Positions 52,611 through 62,346 of a DNA stretch of 64,000 bases are shown in pieces. The position numbers were made by a program, and so were the translations under genes. Every line of letters begins with the position of its first letter. The first letter of the stretch is position 1. The stretch lies in NCBI RefSeq assembly GCF_000737785.1, contig NZ_JPRO01000015.1, positions 56,492 through 120,491 on the forward strand. Direction: 5' to 3'. The notes under the pieces are model-generated. The model saw only the letters and a program-made list of their open reading frames with translations. It did no database searches and was not told where the DNA came from. The stretch is from Chryseobacterium luteum. GTDB lineage: Bacteria; Bacteroidota; Bacteroidia; Flavobacteriales; Weeksellaceae.

Positions 52611-53546
52611 ATGGAAAAACTAAATAACCTTTCGAAACACATCACCTCGCTTAAACATGACATCAGGGGAGAAGTTATCATCAACAATCTTTTGAAGAGT
52701 AAAGATATTGATGAATCCCAGTATGTGGTTTTTAGGCAAGGCCAGTTTTCCAGGGCATTCCGTTTTGATGTATTGGATTCTGAGGTGGTAGACTATGACC
52801 TCGACGATACCCAAATGCTGAAAATTGTACTTTCCCGTGACGGATTTTACGATATGCTTCCCGAGAATTTAATCCACGCAGCAAGAAATGATTCGCCTGA
52901 AAAGGATGTGGATGGGATGATCCAGGAATATCAGGTACAAAAACGGCAACAAAAAGAAGCAAGACGGTTTTTTCAGCCTTTTGAGAACGAAATATTTAGT
53001 TATGGTGTTGCCATAGAAGGATTTGAACAGGACTTTTTATCTGATCTGAATGGCTTTTTAGTGCCTGAAATGTTTTACGATTTTTGGGGAATCAGTAAAG
53101 ATCTTCCATCATTATTGGTGTCGAAATTCATCAGAATACTTCCCTATACATACAAAATAGTAGGTAATATAGATCTGGCATGCCAGATACTTTCATCATT
53201 AATAGAAGAAAAAGTAAGTACGAATACAAAGGCTTACCAGAAATATCTGGATGAGGAGCAAAGTATTCTGCTTGGGAATGCTAGGTTGGGATTGGAACTG
53301 ATAACCGGTAATAGTTACGATGATTATTCAAGTCACTTTAATCTTCGGATTGGTCCATTGGTCAACTCTAATTTCTCTGACTACATTCATGATGGAGCTA
53401 TGAAAAAATTTGTAGACCTTTTTTATGAATACTTTTTCCCGATAGAAGTTGAGATAGAAACAACCATTTTACTTCCCGAAGAAAAAGAAAATTTCGAATT
53501 CCATTCACAACAAAACTCAGTATTAGGCTATAACACACGCATATGA
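52611..53546 (+). CDS. tssG: T6SS baseplate protein TssG
   Basis: A 311-residue baseplate wedge protein that pairs with TssF. It contains the TssG-type block LLGNARLGLELITGNSYDDY and NLRIGPLVNS in the C-terminal half. The N-terminal part is charged (YVVFRQGQFSRAFRFD). Its stop overlaps the start of tssN by 4 bases. Confidence 0.87.
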   Translation: MEKLNNLSKHITSLKHDIRGEVIINNLLKSKDIDESQYVVFRQGQFSRAFRFDVLDSEVVDYDLDDTQMLKIVLSRDGFYDMLPENLIHAARNDSPEKDVDGMIQEYQVQKRQQKEARRFFQPFENEIFSYGVAIEGFEQDFLSDLNGFLVPEMFYDFWGISKDLPSLLVSKFIRILPYTYKIVGNIDLACQILSSLIEEKVSTNTKAYQKYLDEEQSILLGNARLGLELITGNSYDDYSSHFNLRIGPLVNSNFSDYIHDGAMKKFVDLFYEYFFPIEVEIETTILLPEEKENFEFHSQQNSVLGYNTRI

Positions 53547-54514
53547 CACGATTGAAAAAATATTTTATTAATTTATTTGAACCGAAAATATTAGTAGCAA
53601 TTCTGATTTTTTTGGCTATCAGTATTATCCTTACCATGGTCTTTTCCCAAAAAGTTCCGGAGTTTAAGCAGAAGTATAAAAGTAAATTTTATACCTATAT
53701 TTTCTCTGTAGCCTTTATTTATTCCATCATTGCATTTTTGGGATTTAATAAGCTGTTTCAGGATAATAACCTGTACGAATTCATTTTTTATCAGGTATGT
53801 TCTTTAGTGATAGGAGTGATCCATTGCTCGATGTACAGAACTTATTTCAGAAAATTTGGGACAAAGAATATTGGAACCGAATATCTCTTCGCACTTGTAA
53901 CAATAATGTATTCTGCAATACCCTTCATACTTATTTTTACTTTTCTGAATGGGATTGATTTCTCATTTTTAATGTTAGGACACTTTCTTATATTCTTTAT
54001 GCCAATATTTCTGAATGATACCTTCAACAGAGCAATGGCAATACCGCCGAAAATCTATAAAACCTGGCAATTCCCTGAAAATTATAAAGAACTGGCAGGG
54101 GTAAGCGATGAAGAAATGCGGGATTTGGTAGTATTTACATTTTTAATGGATAAAGACCGTCATGCGGAAAAATATAGTGTTTACCGGGCAAAAGGTCCTA
54201 CAAGAGTTGATTTTGGAAGGTTATTTTACAACTTTGTAATAGATTATAATGAAAGACACTCTGAAGACCAAATTGAAATAGACGGACCCAATGGCCTTTA
54301 CAGCTGGGTTTTCTTTCTGCAGCCTAAATGGTACGAATCTACGAAGTATATTGATCCCGATCTTACCCTTTATATGAATGGTATAGAAGAAAACAGTGTC
54401 ATATTCTGCCTCAGAACCAACGAGCTGGCACTGCCGGAAGACCGAATAGGCAACGAGGTTCCCGATTTTGAATATGATAAAGAAAAAGACAACGAAAGAG
54501 TTATAAGCGAATAA
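53543..54514 (+). CDS. tssN: T6SS-iii membrane protein TssN
   Basis: A 323-residue protein typical of Bacteroidetes T6SS-iii. The N-terminal half has five or so hydrophobic segments: about 15-35, 50-68, 78-96, 110-130 and 137-155. The soluble C-terminal half (about 170-320) includes YKELAGVSDEEMRDLVVF, KGPTRVDFGRLFYNFVID and NGLYSWVFFLQPKW. It is thought to form part of the membrane complex in place of TssL/M. It overlaps tssG. Confidence 0.85.
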   Translation: MTRLKKYFINLFEPKILVAILIFLAISIILTMVFSQKVPEFKQKYKSKFYTYIFSVAFIYSIIAFLGFNKLFQDNNLYEFIFYQVCSLVIGVIHCSMYRTYFRKFGTKNIGTEYLFALVTIMYSAIPFILIFTFLNGIDFSFLMLGHFLIFFMPIFLNDTFNRAMAIPPKIYKTWQFPENYKELAGVSDEEMRDLVVFTFLMDKDRHAEKYSVYRAKGPTRVDFGRLFYNFVIDYNERHSEDQIEIDGPNGLYSWVFFLQPKWYESTKYIDPDLTLYMNGIEENSVIFCLRTNELALPEDRIGNEVPDFEYDKEKDNERVISE

Positions 54515-54541
54515 AAAAAAATCAAAAAAAACATAATATAA

Positions 54542-54970
54542 ATGAGTAAGGGCTTATTATCAATAGGAATACTTCTTCTGGGAATAGCACTGTATATGGG
54601 ATACAATAAATATACATTTTTGGAAAATGCCATTACAGCAAAGGCCACAGTTATTTCCTACAGAACAACAACAGATACAGAAACAAAGAAAAACGGAAAC
54701 AAAAGAACTACAAAAAAGATCACCTATTATTATCCCACCTTTGAATTTAAAGATGCCCAAAATCGTCTTACACAGGTAGAATCTAATGTAGGGCATGGTA
54801 ATTCAAAGCCCTATTCAGTTGGAGATCAGGTAGAGATTGTATATTCAAAAGAAAATCCACAGAATGCCAGGATTAACAGTTTTTTGAACCAATGGCTATT
54901 CACAACAATTGTAGGAAGTTTTTCTTTACTTTTTTTAATTATAGCTTTTACATTTAAAATAAAAAAATAA
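54542..54970 (+). CDS. DUF3592-type membrane protein
   Basis: A 142-residue protein with an N-terminal (about 4-20) and a C-terminal hydrophobic segment (about 115-138) around a periplasmic DUF3592-like core (ATVISYRTTTDTETKK, YYYPTFEFKDAQNRLTQVE, KPYSVGDQVEIVYSKENPQ). Its role in the T6SS operon is unknown; it may be a membrane accessory or an inserted gene. It lies 27 bases after tssN. Confidence 0.75.
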   Translation: MSKGLLSIGILLLGIALYMGYNKYTFLENAITAKATVISYRTTTDTETKKNGNKRTTKKITYYYPTFEFKDAQNRLTQVESNVGHGNSKPYSVGDQVEIVYSKENPQNARINSFLNQWLFTTIVGSFSLLFLIIAFTFKIKK

Positions 54971-55043
54971 GATTTTGACTTTTTTTAAGAGAGCAGTGAA
55001 AATTTTGATAATACAATAAATTCAGTAAGAACAAGTAAACACC

Positions 55044-56204
55044 ATGATAGAAAAACTAAACCACTTTCCCGTAAACTGGATAGACGGGATGAAAATCAAT
55101 AAGAATCATTTTGCAGATGTACAGGATTTTGTAAGCGATTCTGTAAGAGATGCGGTTGGGATTCATACTTCTATGATTAATTACGGGTTATTGCCTGTAA
55201 ATGATTCCATTAAACTGAGCCTGATTATTGATAATCATAAACTACTTAGAATAAAAGTAGAAGAGTGCCATGCGATCAGTCCAAGCGGATCAAGAATAGA
55301 TATCGGTACCGGAAGTTCCGAAGCCATTAATCTCTCGATCCCGTATCCTGAGGCAGCATACGAAATAAAAGATAATGAGAGCGTGGTTTTGATGGCTTGC
55401 CTTTCTGTGAACCATTTTAAAAGAACACCTTTCGGAGAGCCCGACCCCGAAGAAAACCCGCCAAGATATCCTTATACACAGCCTGAATATTCATTAAATC
55501 TTGTTCCGGAAAAGGAACTGAAAAATACTTTAGGCTTCGGTACAGGCTATCTTACAATTGGTAAGATATTGGTCAACGCAGGAGAGTCCAGAATTGATGA
55601 AAATTATATTCCACCCTGCGTAAGTATTACAAGTTCTAAAAAATTACAGGATTTATATGTGGAAATCGACCGTTTTTATGGGCAGATTGAATTGTACGCC
55701 GTACAGATTGAACAAAAAATCCACGTAAAAAAGCAGAATAATTCCTTAGCTGTGATGATGGGACTGATGGCGGATAAAACGCTTAATTATCTTGGCCAGG
55801 AAATCAACAGGTTCAGGTGGCTTTCTCCACATACACCTCCGGCGAATATGTTGCTGTCGGTCGTTGCTTTGGCAAGAGTGCTTAAAAATTTTATTGATGC
55901 GCGTTCAGGAGCCGGAAAAGAAGAATTACTGAATTATTTTGCGGAATGGTGTAATGTGAGCCAGGGATATTTTGAAACCATTTTTTCAGATGTTATCAAT
56001 ACAGATTATAATCATAACCATATGGATGTGACCATTGCCAAAGTAAATGTTTTCATGAAAACTCTTGAAGATCTGTATTCGGTCCTTAACAGATTGGATT
56101 ACATCGGCAAAAAACGGGACGGAAGCATCTTTGTTTCAGAAAATACAGACGACAGAGATTCGGTTATCCATTCTAAACGAAGCAGAACTTTTCTCGCAGA
56201 TTAA
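55044..56204 (+). CDS. tssK: T6SS baseplate adaptor TssK
   Basis: A 386-residue protein that links the baseplate wedge to the membrane complex. The N-terminus PVNWIDGMKINKNHFADVQD is the family signature. The central helix bundle includes MMGLMADKTLNYLGQEINRF, and the C-terminal part holds SVVALARVLKNFIDARSG. It is shorter than proteobacterial TssK (about 440), as is usual in T6SS-iii. It begins about 73 bases after the DUF3592 gene. Confidence 0.9.
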   Translation: MIEKLNHFPVNWIDGMKINKNHFADVQDFVSDSVRDAVGIHTSMINYGLLPVNDSIKLSLIIDNHKLLRIKVEECHAISPSGSRIDIGTGSSEAINLSIPYPEAAYEIKDNESVVLMACLSVNHFKRTPFGEPDPEENPPRYPYTQPEYSLNLVPEKELKNTLGFGTGYLTIGKILVNAGESRIDENYIPPCVSITSSKKLQDLYVEIDRFYGQIELYAVQIEQKIHVKKQNNSLAVMMGLMADKTLNYLGQEINRFRWLSPHTPPANMLLSVVALARVLKNFIDARSGAGKEELLNYFAEWCNVSQGYFETIFSDVINTDYNHNHMDVTIAKVNVFMKTLEDLYSVLNRLDYIGKKRDGSIFVSENTDDRDSVIHSKRSRTFLAD

Positions 56205-56235
56205 ATTTAATTAAACGCAAATATTACTCATTTAT

Positions 56236-56748
56236 ATGGAAGTCCTTAATAAAAAAGAACGCTCGAGAGCTTTTTCCTTTTTCATCCTGTTTTTCGTTAT
56301 TACCGTTATTGTTTTGCTTGTTGCTGTATTTTTTAATGCCTATTTTCCTTTCAAAGAGAATAGTTTGCTGAAAGCTGAAAATGCAAAAATGAAAAAAGAA
56401 ATGGAAACTCAGGACAAGTTTTCTTTCCAATTAGAAAAAGTAAAGGCAGCTGTAGATTCAATAGGTGTACCGGGACAAAATGATTTCTTCAACGAGAAAT
56501 TATCATTATCCATTCTTGCCGATATGTACAAGCAGCTTCCGAAAGACACTCTGAAAAACAAAATCATGTATAATAACACCATCATGACCTTTAAAGATCT
56601 TGTGGATGCTAAAAAACAGATTAAGCAGCTGTCCGGAAACCAAATGACAATGGACAGTCTGAGTACCATCAATAAAACTTTAAAGTCGGAATATGATAAA
56701 ATAAAAACAGACCTTGATGTTTGTCGTCAATTGTATCAGGCACAATAA
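56236..56748 (+). CDS. tssO: T6SS-iii membrane protein TssO
   Basis: A 170-residue protein with a basic N-terminus, one transmembrane segment (about 14-36, FFILFFVITVIVLLVAVFF) and a periplasmic coiled coil (KAENAKMKKEMETQDKFSF, DSLSTINKTLKSEYDKIKTD). Together with TssN it is a hallmark of Bacteroidetes T6SS. It is followed after 7 bases by a periplasmic protein gene. Confidence 0.85.
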   Translation: MEVLNKKERSRAFSFFILFFVITVIVLLVAVFFNAYFPFKENSLLKAENAKMKKEMETQDKFSFQLEKVKAAVDSIGVPGQNDFFNEKLSLSILADMYKQLPKDTLKNKIMYNNTIMTFKDLVDAKKQIKQLSGNQMTMDSLSTINKTLKSEYDKIKTDLDVCRQLYQAQ

Positions 56749-56755
56749 CAGAAAA

Positions 56756-57349
56756 ATGAGAAATTCAGTATTCATTCTTATTATTTTTCTTTCGGGAATG
56801 TTCCGGGCAAATGCTCAGCAGAAAGCTGTTCCAGACAGTGCAGGTATTTCCTATGCGAGCTATGACTGTGGAATTGTACAGACCAGGCAAAAACTTGACA
56901 AAAAGCAATTTGCCAGTACTACACCATTATACCTCAGGGTTAACAATAGCGATTATGTTTATGCTACACTGCAGTTGGGGAAAAGGAAAAACAAAGTTTT
57001 TATGTACATACAGATTTTGGACAAAAATGTATGTGTAAAAAAAGACAAGGTTTTGGATGTTTTTTTTAAAACAGGAGAGGTGGTTACCTATAAAAATGGT
57101 TTTTCGCTGAATTGTGATGGTTTTTTTGCAAAACAGCTCAGTAAAAAGGAATTTGAAAAGCTGAGACTTAATGATATCGATCTGATCAAATTATACACTT
57201 ATAAAAAGAACTATGAACTGTATGTAAGTGAAGTTCAGAATATTGATATAGACAATCAGCTGGACTGTTTGTCTGTTTATAAAATTAAAAAAACTGACGA
57301 AGTAAAAATTAAAAAAACGAAAAAAAATGAGCCCGCTTCCGGAACTTAA
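56756..57349 (+). CDS. Periplasmic T6SS-locus protein (possible TssP)
   Basis: A 197-residue exported protein. The signal peptide ends at ANAQ (about 20). It contains DCGIVQTRQKLDKKQFASTT and KNGFSLNCDGFFAKQLSKKE. Two cysteines (DCG, NCD) are spaced about 85 residues apart. The C-terminus is very basic (KKTDEVKIKKTKKNE). I chose the ATG at 56756 because it starts the signal peptide; an ATG 14 codons upstream overlaps tssO. Position between tssO and tssE suggests TssP, but I did not confirm that by motif. The 3' end overlaps the next gene by 23 bases. Confidence 0.7.
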   Translation: MRNSVFILIIFLSGMFRANAQQKAVPDSAGISYASYDCGIVQTRQKLDKKQFASTTPLYLRVNNSDYVYATLQLGKRKNKVFMYIQILDKNVCVKKDKVLDVFFKTGEVVTYKNGFSLNCDGFFAKQLSKKEFEKLRLNDIDLIKLYTYKKNYELYVSEVQNIDIDNQLDCLSVYKIKKTDEVKIKKTKKNEPASGT

Positions 57350-58019
57350 CCTCAATCTTGGAATGTCCAATATCGACCCTGCTACGAATGAGAGTAAAGA
57401 TGAAATTGTTGTGAGAACCGATTCCGGACTTCGTAAGCACTCCATATCAATGATTATTTCGGATCAGGAAGCTGGAAAGGTTCATTTGAAAATAAACAAT
57501 AAAGAAGTTGAGGTTCCTACTTATAAACTTACGGTTACTGACGATAAAACGAACGAAACCGAAGCTTATCAGGTAACAAGAGATACTTTAAATTTTGTAA
57601 AAACGACCACTAAAAAAAGTTTTCTTTCTTTTTTAGGAATTAAACGGTTTGATAAAACTTCTTTTTTGTATGAAAATATAGCCTATGAACCGCTTCGCGA
57701 GAATATTGAAAAATTTGATATTTCCAGACATCGAAGTCTTAGTCAGGATAAACTTATTTACCTGCTTTCGGGAAATGGACAGAGTATAATGCTTTATTCC
57801 GGTAACATCAATGAATTTGAAAAACCGGATGAAATCAATCAGTATTTTATCATTGTCGATAATAATGATGGTAAAAGCTTTATCGGAGATATTTTATACC
57901 GTGAAAAATTTTTGAAACTCACACCAAAAGTAGAATTGCAGATTATCAGAAGAAGCAAAGTGGCGAAAAATTTTGAATACGATGATAAAGGAAATATTAA
58001 GAGAACGATTTATTTTTAG
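57327..58019 (+). CDS. Unassigned T6SS-iii locus protein
   Basis: A 230-residue cytoplasmic protein without signal peptide or membrane segment. The N-terminal 30 residues are variable (SPLPELNLNLGMSNIDPATN), then SDQEAGKVHLKINNKEVEVP, SFLSFLGIKRFDKTSFLYEN, DKLIYLLSGNGQSIMLYSGN and NDGKSFIGDILYREKFLKL. I recognise no family. Its place directly before tssE and overlap with the preceding gene imply a baseplate-associated component specific to this group. Confidence 0.68.
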   Translation: MSPLPELNLNLGMSNIDPATNESKDEIVVRTDSGLRKHSISMIISDQEAGKVHLKINNKEVEVPTYKLTVTDDKTNETEAYQVTRDTLNFVKTTTKKSFLSFLGIKRFDKTSFLYENIAYEPLRENIEKFDISRHRSLSQDKLIYLLSGNGQSIMLYSGNINEFEKPDEINQYFIIVDNNDGKSFIGDILYREKFLKLTPKVELQIIRRSKVAKNFEYDDKGNIKRTIYF

Positions 58020-58024
58020 AAATA

Positions 58025-58453
58025 ATGAGAGGAGTATACTATAAAATACCAATGGATTTCGAGGCAATTGTTAATAAGAAAGATGCCCATAAAATTTCTA
58101 TTGATAATTCCATAAGCCAGCAGATTTTTCTTATTTCTACAACAGCTTTGGGAGAATGCAAGTTTGATGAAACCTTTGGGACAGAAATTTGGGAAATGGA
58201 TTTTGACCTTCTTAAAACGGATAACAGCCTGAAAGAATTCATCGTGAGTTCTATGAAAAAAGCAATTGTGATGCACGAAAAAAGACTTTTGCTGGAAGAC
58301 GTAGAAGTTTCTGTAAAAGACCATAACCTGGGAACCATTGGAAAAAGAAGAATGAAAAAAAGAGTTGTTATCTCTGTGAAAGGACAGGTTTTAGAGACCA
58401 ACAGGCCTTTTCTTTTCCAGAATTCCTTTTTTGTAGGACCCCTTTCATATTAA
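58025..58453 (+). CDS. tssE: T6SS baseplate protein TssE (gp25-like)
   Basis: A 142-residue protein with the gp25/GPW core (SISQQIFLISTTALGECKFD, FGTEIWEMDFDLL, MKKAIVMHEKRLLLEDVEVS). The canonical EPR motif is not obvious; the family's acidic-basic contact appears as FGTEIWE. It initiates sheath assembly on the baseplate. tssF follows after 23 bases. Confidence 0.85.
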   Translation: MRGVYYKIPMDFEAIVNKKDAHKISIDNSISQQIFLISTTALGECKFDETFGTEIWEMDFDLLKTDNSLKEFIVSSMKKAIVMHEKRLLLEDVEVSVKDHNLGTIGKRRMKKRVVISVKGQVLETNRPFLFQNSFFVGPLSY

Positions 58454-58476
58454 AAAACACAAGACACTAATGACTA

Positions 58477-60303
58477 ATGAATCAGGAAAGAATTAAAGAT
58501 AGAATATTAAGAAGAGCAGCAAGACTTTGGGGCTACAATGAATTGGAAGCAGAAACTTCCTTTGACCCGGTGGTGAGTCTGCTTCTTTCTGCAACTGCTT
58601 CAGAACTTGAGAAATTGGGGTTTGAACTGGAGAGTTCGCGTTCAAGAATTATAGAAAGAATTCTTGAAATTATGTTTCCGGAAGAAGTTTCCGGGGTTAT
58701 TCCTTCAAGATCATTGATCCAGGTTTTTCCTTTGGAAAATCAGTCAAAAATATCTTTATATAATCATTTTAAAACGAGTAAACGTATTCATAACGTATTC
58801 AATCCTGTTGAAAGCGGAAGTAAAGATGTTTTCTTCTGTCCTACTATTGAAGCAAAGCTTACAACGGCGAAAGTAGAATATATTGCTTACGGAAATACAT
58901 TGAACCGTGTAGAGAGTTTCTTCTTTACAGACCTCTTATCAAAAGGAGAACAGCATATTCCTTCCGGAGAAATGTGGGTGGGAGTCCGTTGCAAGGAAAA
59001 GGCAGATCTTGAAAATCTGATGTTTTATATTGATATTAACAACAATTATCAGAAGGAACTGTTTTTTTATTATCTCAGGCAGGCAAAGATTTATTTCGGC
59101 GAAAAAAAGTTTTCATTGCACGAAGGTTACAATGTTGATCAGGAAAACATCAATCTTGAAAATATAGTTACTAAAAACTACTCGGACCTTGAGCATATTT
59201 ATACAGATGTCAACCAATATTATTTTTCCAATTTTTTCACTTTAAAAGAAAAATTATCACACACTGATAAACCTGAAAAGGTAGAACTGTTTGAAAAGTA
59301 TTTTAAGGATAATAAACTCTCAGATGACGATGATATTTTATGGCTGAAATTCAAATTTTCAGAAGCGGTTGTAAGCGAAGTGCTGGAAAATGTAAGCGTT
59401 ACTTTAAACTGCATTCCCGTTGTAAATGTTCATAATATAACATCTCATCACCGTGTAACAGGGAGGCTCAATATCATCCCTATTCAGTCAGATGACTATT
59501 TTCTGGACCTGGATTATGTTGCTGATGACAGAGGCCGACGGTTTGATGTGAAAAATTATGCCGCTGAAAACAACGGAATTTCTGCAGTTTTAAGAAAAGG
59601 TGGTGTTTCAAGATTTGACCAGCGGGGAGCTTCAGAACTGTTACAATATCTTTTGGAACTAATAAAAGATGAAACGGCTGCTTTTTCAGGGATCGGCGGA
59701 GATTCGGCAAAGGAGACCTTGAGGCAGATTAACCAGAATGTTGCGGCATTACACCAGTTAGCAAAAGAAAAAAGTTTTTCGCAAGCCAATAACCCCTATT
59801 TGGTTATTACTTCTGATTCTCAGGATGCAGAAATTGCGTGCAATGTTTCATGTTGGCTTACACACGCAGAAGAAGGAAATGATATTAAACCTGCCACAAT
59901 TTTAACTGTAGAAGGTTCAGATGTCTTAGCATTGGACAAAACAGCTGTAATGATTAAGTCTTCTACCGGAGGACGAAAAAGCCTGTCTCCACAGGATAAG
60001 ATTTTGGAATACAGAAATTCATTGTTGACAAGAGGCAGAATCGTAACAGTGGCTGATATAAGAATTTTTGGATTAAACCACTTTAAAAGTACAATAAAAG
60101 ATGTAGAAGTTTCTAAAGGAACCAAAAAAGAAGTTTCTTTAAAAGGAGGATTTAGTAGAACCATTGACATCTTTTTGATCAGAAATCCTGATGTAAAGGA
60201 TTCAATTAAAGATTCAGAATGGGAATATTTATGTGAGAGCTTTTTGCTTAAACTAAAAAACGCCTCTGCTAATATATATCCGTACAGGATCTTTGAAAAA
60301 TAA
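58477..60303 (+). CDS. tssF: T6SS baseplate protein TssF
   Basis: A 608-residue wedge component. The N-terminus matches TssF (RRAARLWGYNELEAETSFDP, LLSATASELEKLGFELESSR, RIIERILEIMFPEEVSG). The middle has RFDQRGASELLQYLLELIKD, and the end has SWEYLCESFLLKLKNASAN-type sequence. It would form the TssF-TssG wedge with the product of the tssG gene. Confidence 0.88.
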   Translation: MNQERIKDRILRRAARLWGYNELEAETSFDPVVSLLLSATASELEKLGFELESSRSRIIERILEIMFPEEVSGVIPSRSLIQVFPLENQSKISLYNHFKTSKRIHNVFNPVESGSKDVFFCPTIEAKLTTAKVEYIAYGNTLNRVESFFFTDLLSKGEQHIPSGEMWVGVRCKEKADLENLMFYIDINNNYQKELFFYYLRQAKIYFGEKKFSLHEGYNVDQENINLENIVTKNYSDLEHIYTDVNQYYFSNFFTLKEKLSHTDKPEKVELFEKYFKDNKLSDDDDILWLKFKFSEAVVSEVLENVSVTLNCIPVVNVHNITSHHRVTGRLNIIPIQSDDYFLDLDYVADDRGRRFDVKNYAAENNGISAVLRKGGVSRFDQRGASELLQYLLELIKDETAAFSGIGGDSAKETLRQINQNVAALHQLAKEKSFSQANNPYLVITSDSQDAEIACNVSCWLTHAEEGNDIKPATILTVEGSDVLALDKTAVMIKSSTGGRKSLSPQDKILEYRNSLLTRGRIVTVADIRIFGLNHFKSTIKDVEVSKGTKKEVSLKGGFSRTIDIFLIRNPDVKDSIKDSEWEYLCESFLLKLKNASANIYPYRIFEK

Positions 60304-60369
60304 AAATATCACTTAAAAAAGTTGATGATATTAACTAAACACATTTATTAACCCTTTAAAAAAACACTT

Positions 60370-60831
60370 ATGTTATCGAACAAAGGAATTGGTGGAAATG
60401 AAGTTCCACTGGATGCAAGTGAGGCGATTTTTGAAATCCCTCAAAACAGAACGCTTTTAGCACAAAAACTTACCGCAGATGATCCTGTAAAACCGGAGCT
60501 GGTAGAAGGATTGAATACTATTGATAAAGTTTTTGAGCATTTCAAACCGGAAATTAAAGTGGATTTCGAAGATGCAGAAGGATCTGTGAAAATGGAAAAT
60601 TTAAAATTCAAAAACCTGGGAGATTTTGGCACAAAAGGAATCACGGGTCAAAGTGGATTTTTAAGTGGACTTGAAACAGAGAAGGATCAGTACCAAAAAA
60701 TTATTAAGCAACTGAAAACAAACAAAATTCTTAAAGCAGCTCTTGAAGATCCGGATGCTAAAAAAGGATTATTGGATACCCTTCAGTCATTAATCAAAGA
60801 ATTGGAAAGCAACACTGTCAACAATAACTAA
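60370..60831 (+). CDS. tssB: T6SS sheath protein TssB
   Basis: A 153-residue small sheath subunit. The motif FEIPQNRTLLAQKLTADDPV is at about residues 21-40; VDFEDAEGSVKMENLKFKNL covers the part that interlocks with TssC. The C-terminal helix runs from KEDQYQKI-type sequence to LQSLIKELESN. tssC follows after 14 bases. Confidence 0.92.
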   Translation: MLSNKGIGGNEVPLDASEAIFEIPQNRTLLAQKLTADDPVKPELVEGLNTIDKVFEHFKPEIKVDFEDAEGSVKMENLKFKNLGDFGTKGITGQSGFLSGLETEKDQYQKIIKQLKTNKILKAALEDPDAKKGLLDTLQSLIKELESNTVNNN

Positions 60832-60845
60832 AAAAAACACAAACT

Positions 60846-62213
60846 ATGGCAAAACAGGAAGAATCAGTACAGGCTTCATCAGCTCCGGTATTGGAACAAA
60901 AAAAGGGGTCTGCATCCTTAGAAAGCAGTCTTAATAAACTAGCCCGTTACGGAGGTTTCGATTTGTTGGAAACATCTATTGAAGGCGTACAAAACATCAA
61001 TCCGGACAGAAAGGCAAGAAGGAAAATCTTCTTGACAGAGCTGGCTAAAGAAAAAGAAAGAGAAACCTTAAAGAAAACTCTTGAACTTTGGGCAAACGTG
61101 ATCAGTAAAAACGATTCTTTAACTGATATGGTTGCAAATTGTGAAGATCAAAGGAAATCTTCCGAAGATTTACTTTCTAAAAATTTATCAAAAGCAGTTG
61201 ATATTACCAGAGAATTAGAAGCTAATTATAGAACTGCTGCCTTATTCTACAAAAATACAGAATCTGACAAGGTGAAAAATATCACGATTGTCAATGCAAA
61301 TCTTGAACAGCTGAAAGATCTTGATAATACAAGATTTATCGACACCATTCATGCTGAACTTTCAGACAATTACGATAGATTAGATCTTAAAAGCAACTAT
61401 GGAATCCTTGTTATTCCAGGGTATTTAGGATCAAATAAAGTGGTGGAGAAATGGGCAAAACTGGCTCACGAAAACAAAGTAATGCTGGTGACCGATTTTG
61501 AACACCTGGATGAACCGGATGATGTAATGGAAATGTTTGACCAGGCGTATTTGACGGGAGGTGATGTTTACAGAGCCAATGTTTTAATGACCTGCAACTG
61601 GTTGGTTGGAAGAGGAAGATTTGAAGATATCAACGAAACTGAAGATTTATTTATCCCGCCTTCTGCCGCTTTAGCAGGAAAAATTTACCATACATTGATG
61701 TCTCAGGTAACTGCAGGTAAAAAGTTTGGAGGAATCAATGAAGTGGACGGTGTTAAATTCGATTTGAAAAAAAGTGAAATAGCCAATCTTGAAAACCTGG
61801 GGCTTATCCCAATGGTCAATGAGTACGGAAAAGTAATGGCATTCTCAGGTAAAACTTTATTCAACGGAGATAACCTGGGACTTCAGACCTATTCTGTTGT
61901 AAGAGTTTTCGATTATGTTACAAAAGTATTGATGGACTTCTTAAACAGAAGAGCATTTGAAAACTTTACTGCAGTTACAAGAAAAGAAATTATGAACCAG
62001 ATTGTTCGTTTTCTTGATGGAATTACCGGCCCTGGTAAATTGATCGAAAATTTTGAAATCAGGAAATTCGAGCAGGATCCTGTACAAAAAGACAGGATTC
62101 ATTTAGATATTCACATGAAACCTTATTTCCCGGCTAAAAACTTCCTTATCAAAATGGATGGTCACAAAGGAGATGACGGTAATGAATGGGAAACAGAATA
62201 CGAACAGAAATAA
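60846..62213 (+). CDS. tssC: T6SS sheath protein TssC
   Basis: A 455-residue large sheath subunit. It contains WLVGRGRFEDINETEDLF, PPSAALAGKIYHTL, EYGKVMAFSGKTLFNGDN and RAFENFTAVTRKEIMNQIV. With TssB it forms the contractile sheath. It ends the main operon, before a strong terminator. Confidence 0.93.
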   Translation: MAKQEESVQASSAPVLEQKKGSASLESSLNKLARYGGFDLLETSIEGVQNINPDRKARRKIFLTELAKEKERETLKKTLELWANVISKNDSLTDMVANCEDQRKSSEDLLSKNLSKAVDITRELEANYRTAALFYKNTESDKVKNITIVNANLEQLKDLDNTRFIDTIHAELSDNYDRLDLKSNYGILVIPGYLGSNKVVEKWAKLAHENKVMLVTDFEHLDEPDDVMEMFDQAYLTGGDVYRANVLMTCNWLVGRGRFEDINETEDLFIPPSAALAGKIYHTLMSQVTAGKKFGGINEVDGVKFDLKKSEIANLENLGLIPMVNEYGKVMAFSGKTLFNGDNLGLQTYSVVRVFDYVTKVLMDFLNRRAFENFTAVTRKEIMNQIVRFLDGITGPGKLIENFEIRKFEQDPVQKDRIHLDIHMKPYFPAKNFLIKMDGHKGDDGNEWETEYEQK

Positions 62214-62311
62214 AAATCAGAAATAGGATGTAGGAATTAGAAAATAGAATAACTATTTTTTCAATAATTTTTTAAAATTATTTAATTTCTATATTATTCA
62301 TAATTTGTGTT

Positions 62312-62346
62312 TCAGCGTGGAAAATTATTTTCCACGCTTTTTTATT
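62312..62346 (+). terminator. Terminator after tssC
   Basis: AGCGTGGAAAA (62314-62324) and TTTTCCACGCT (62328-62338) form an 11-bp stem with a short loop, followed by T-rich DNA. It ends the main T6SS operon. Confidence 0.9.
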
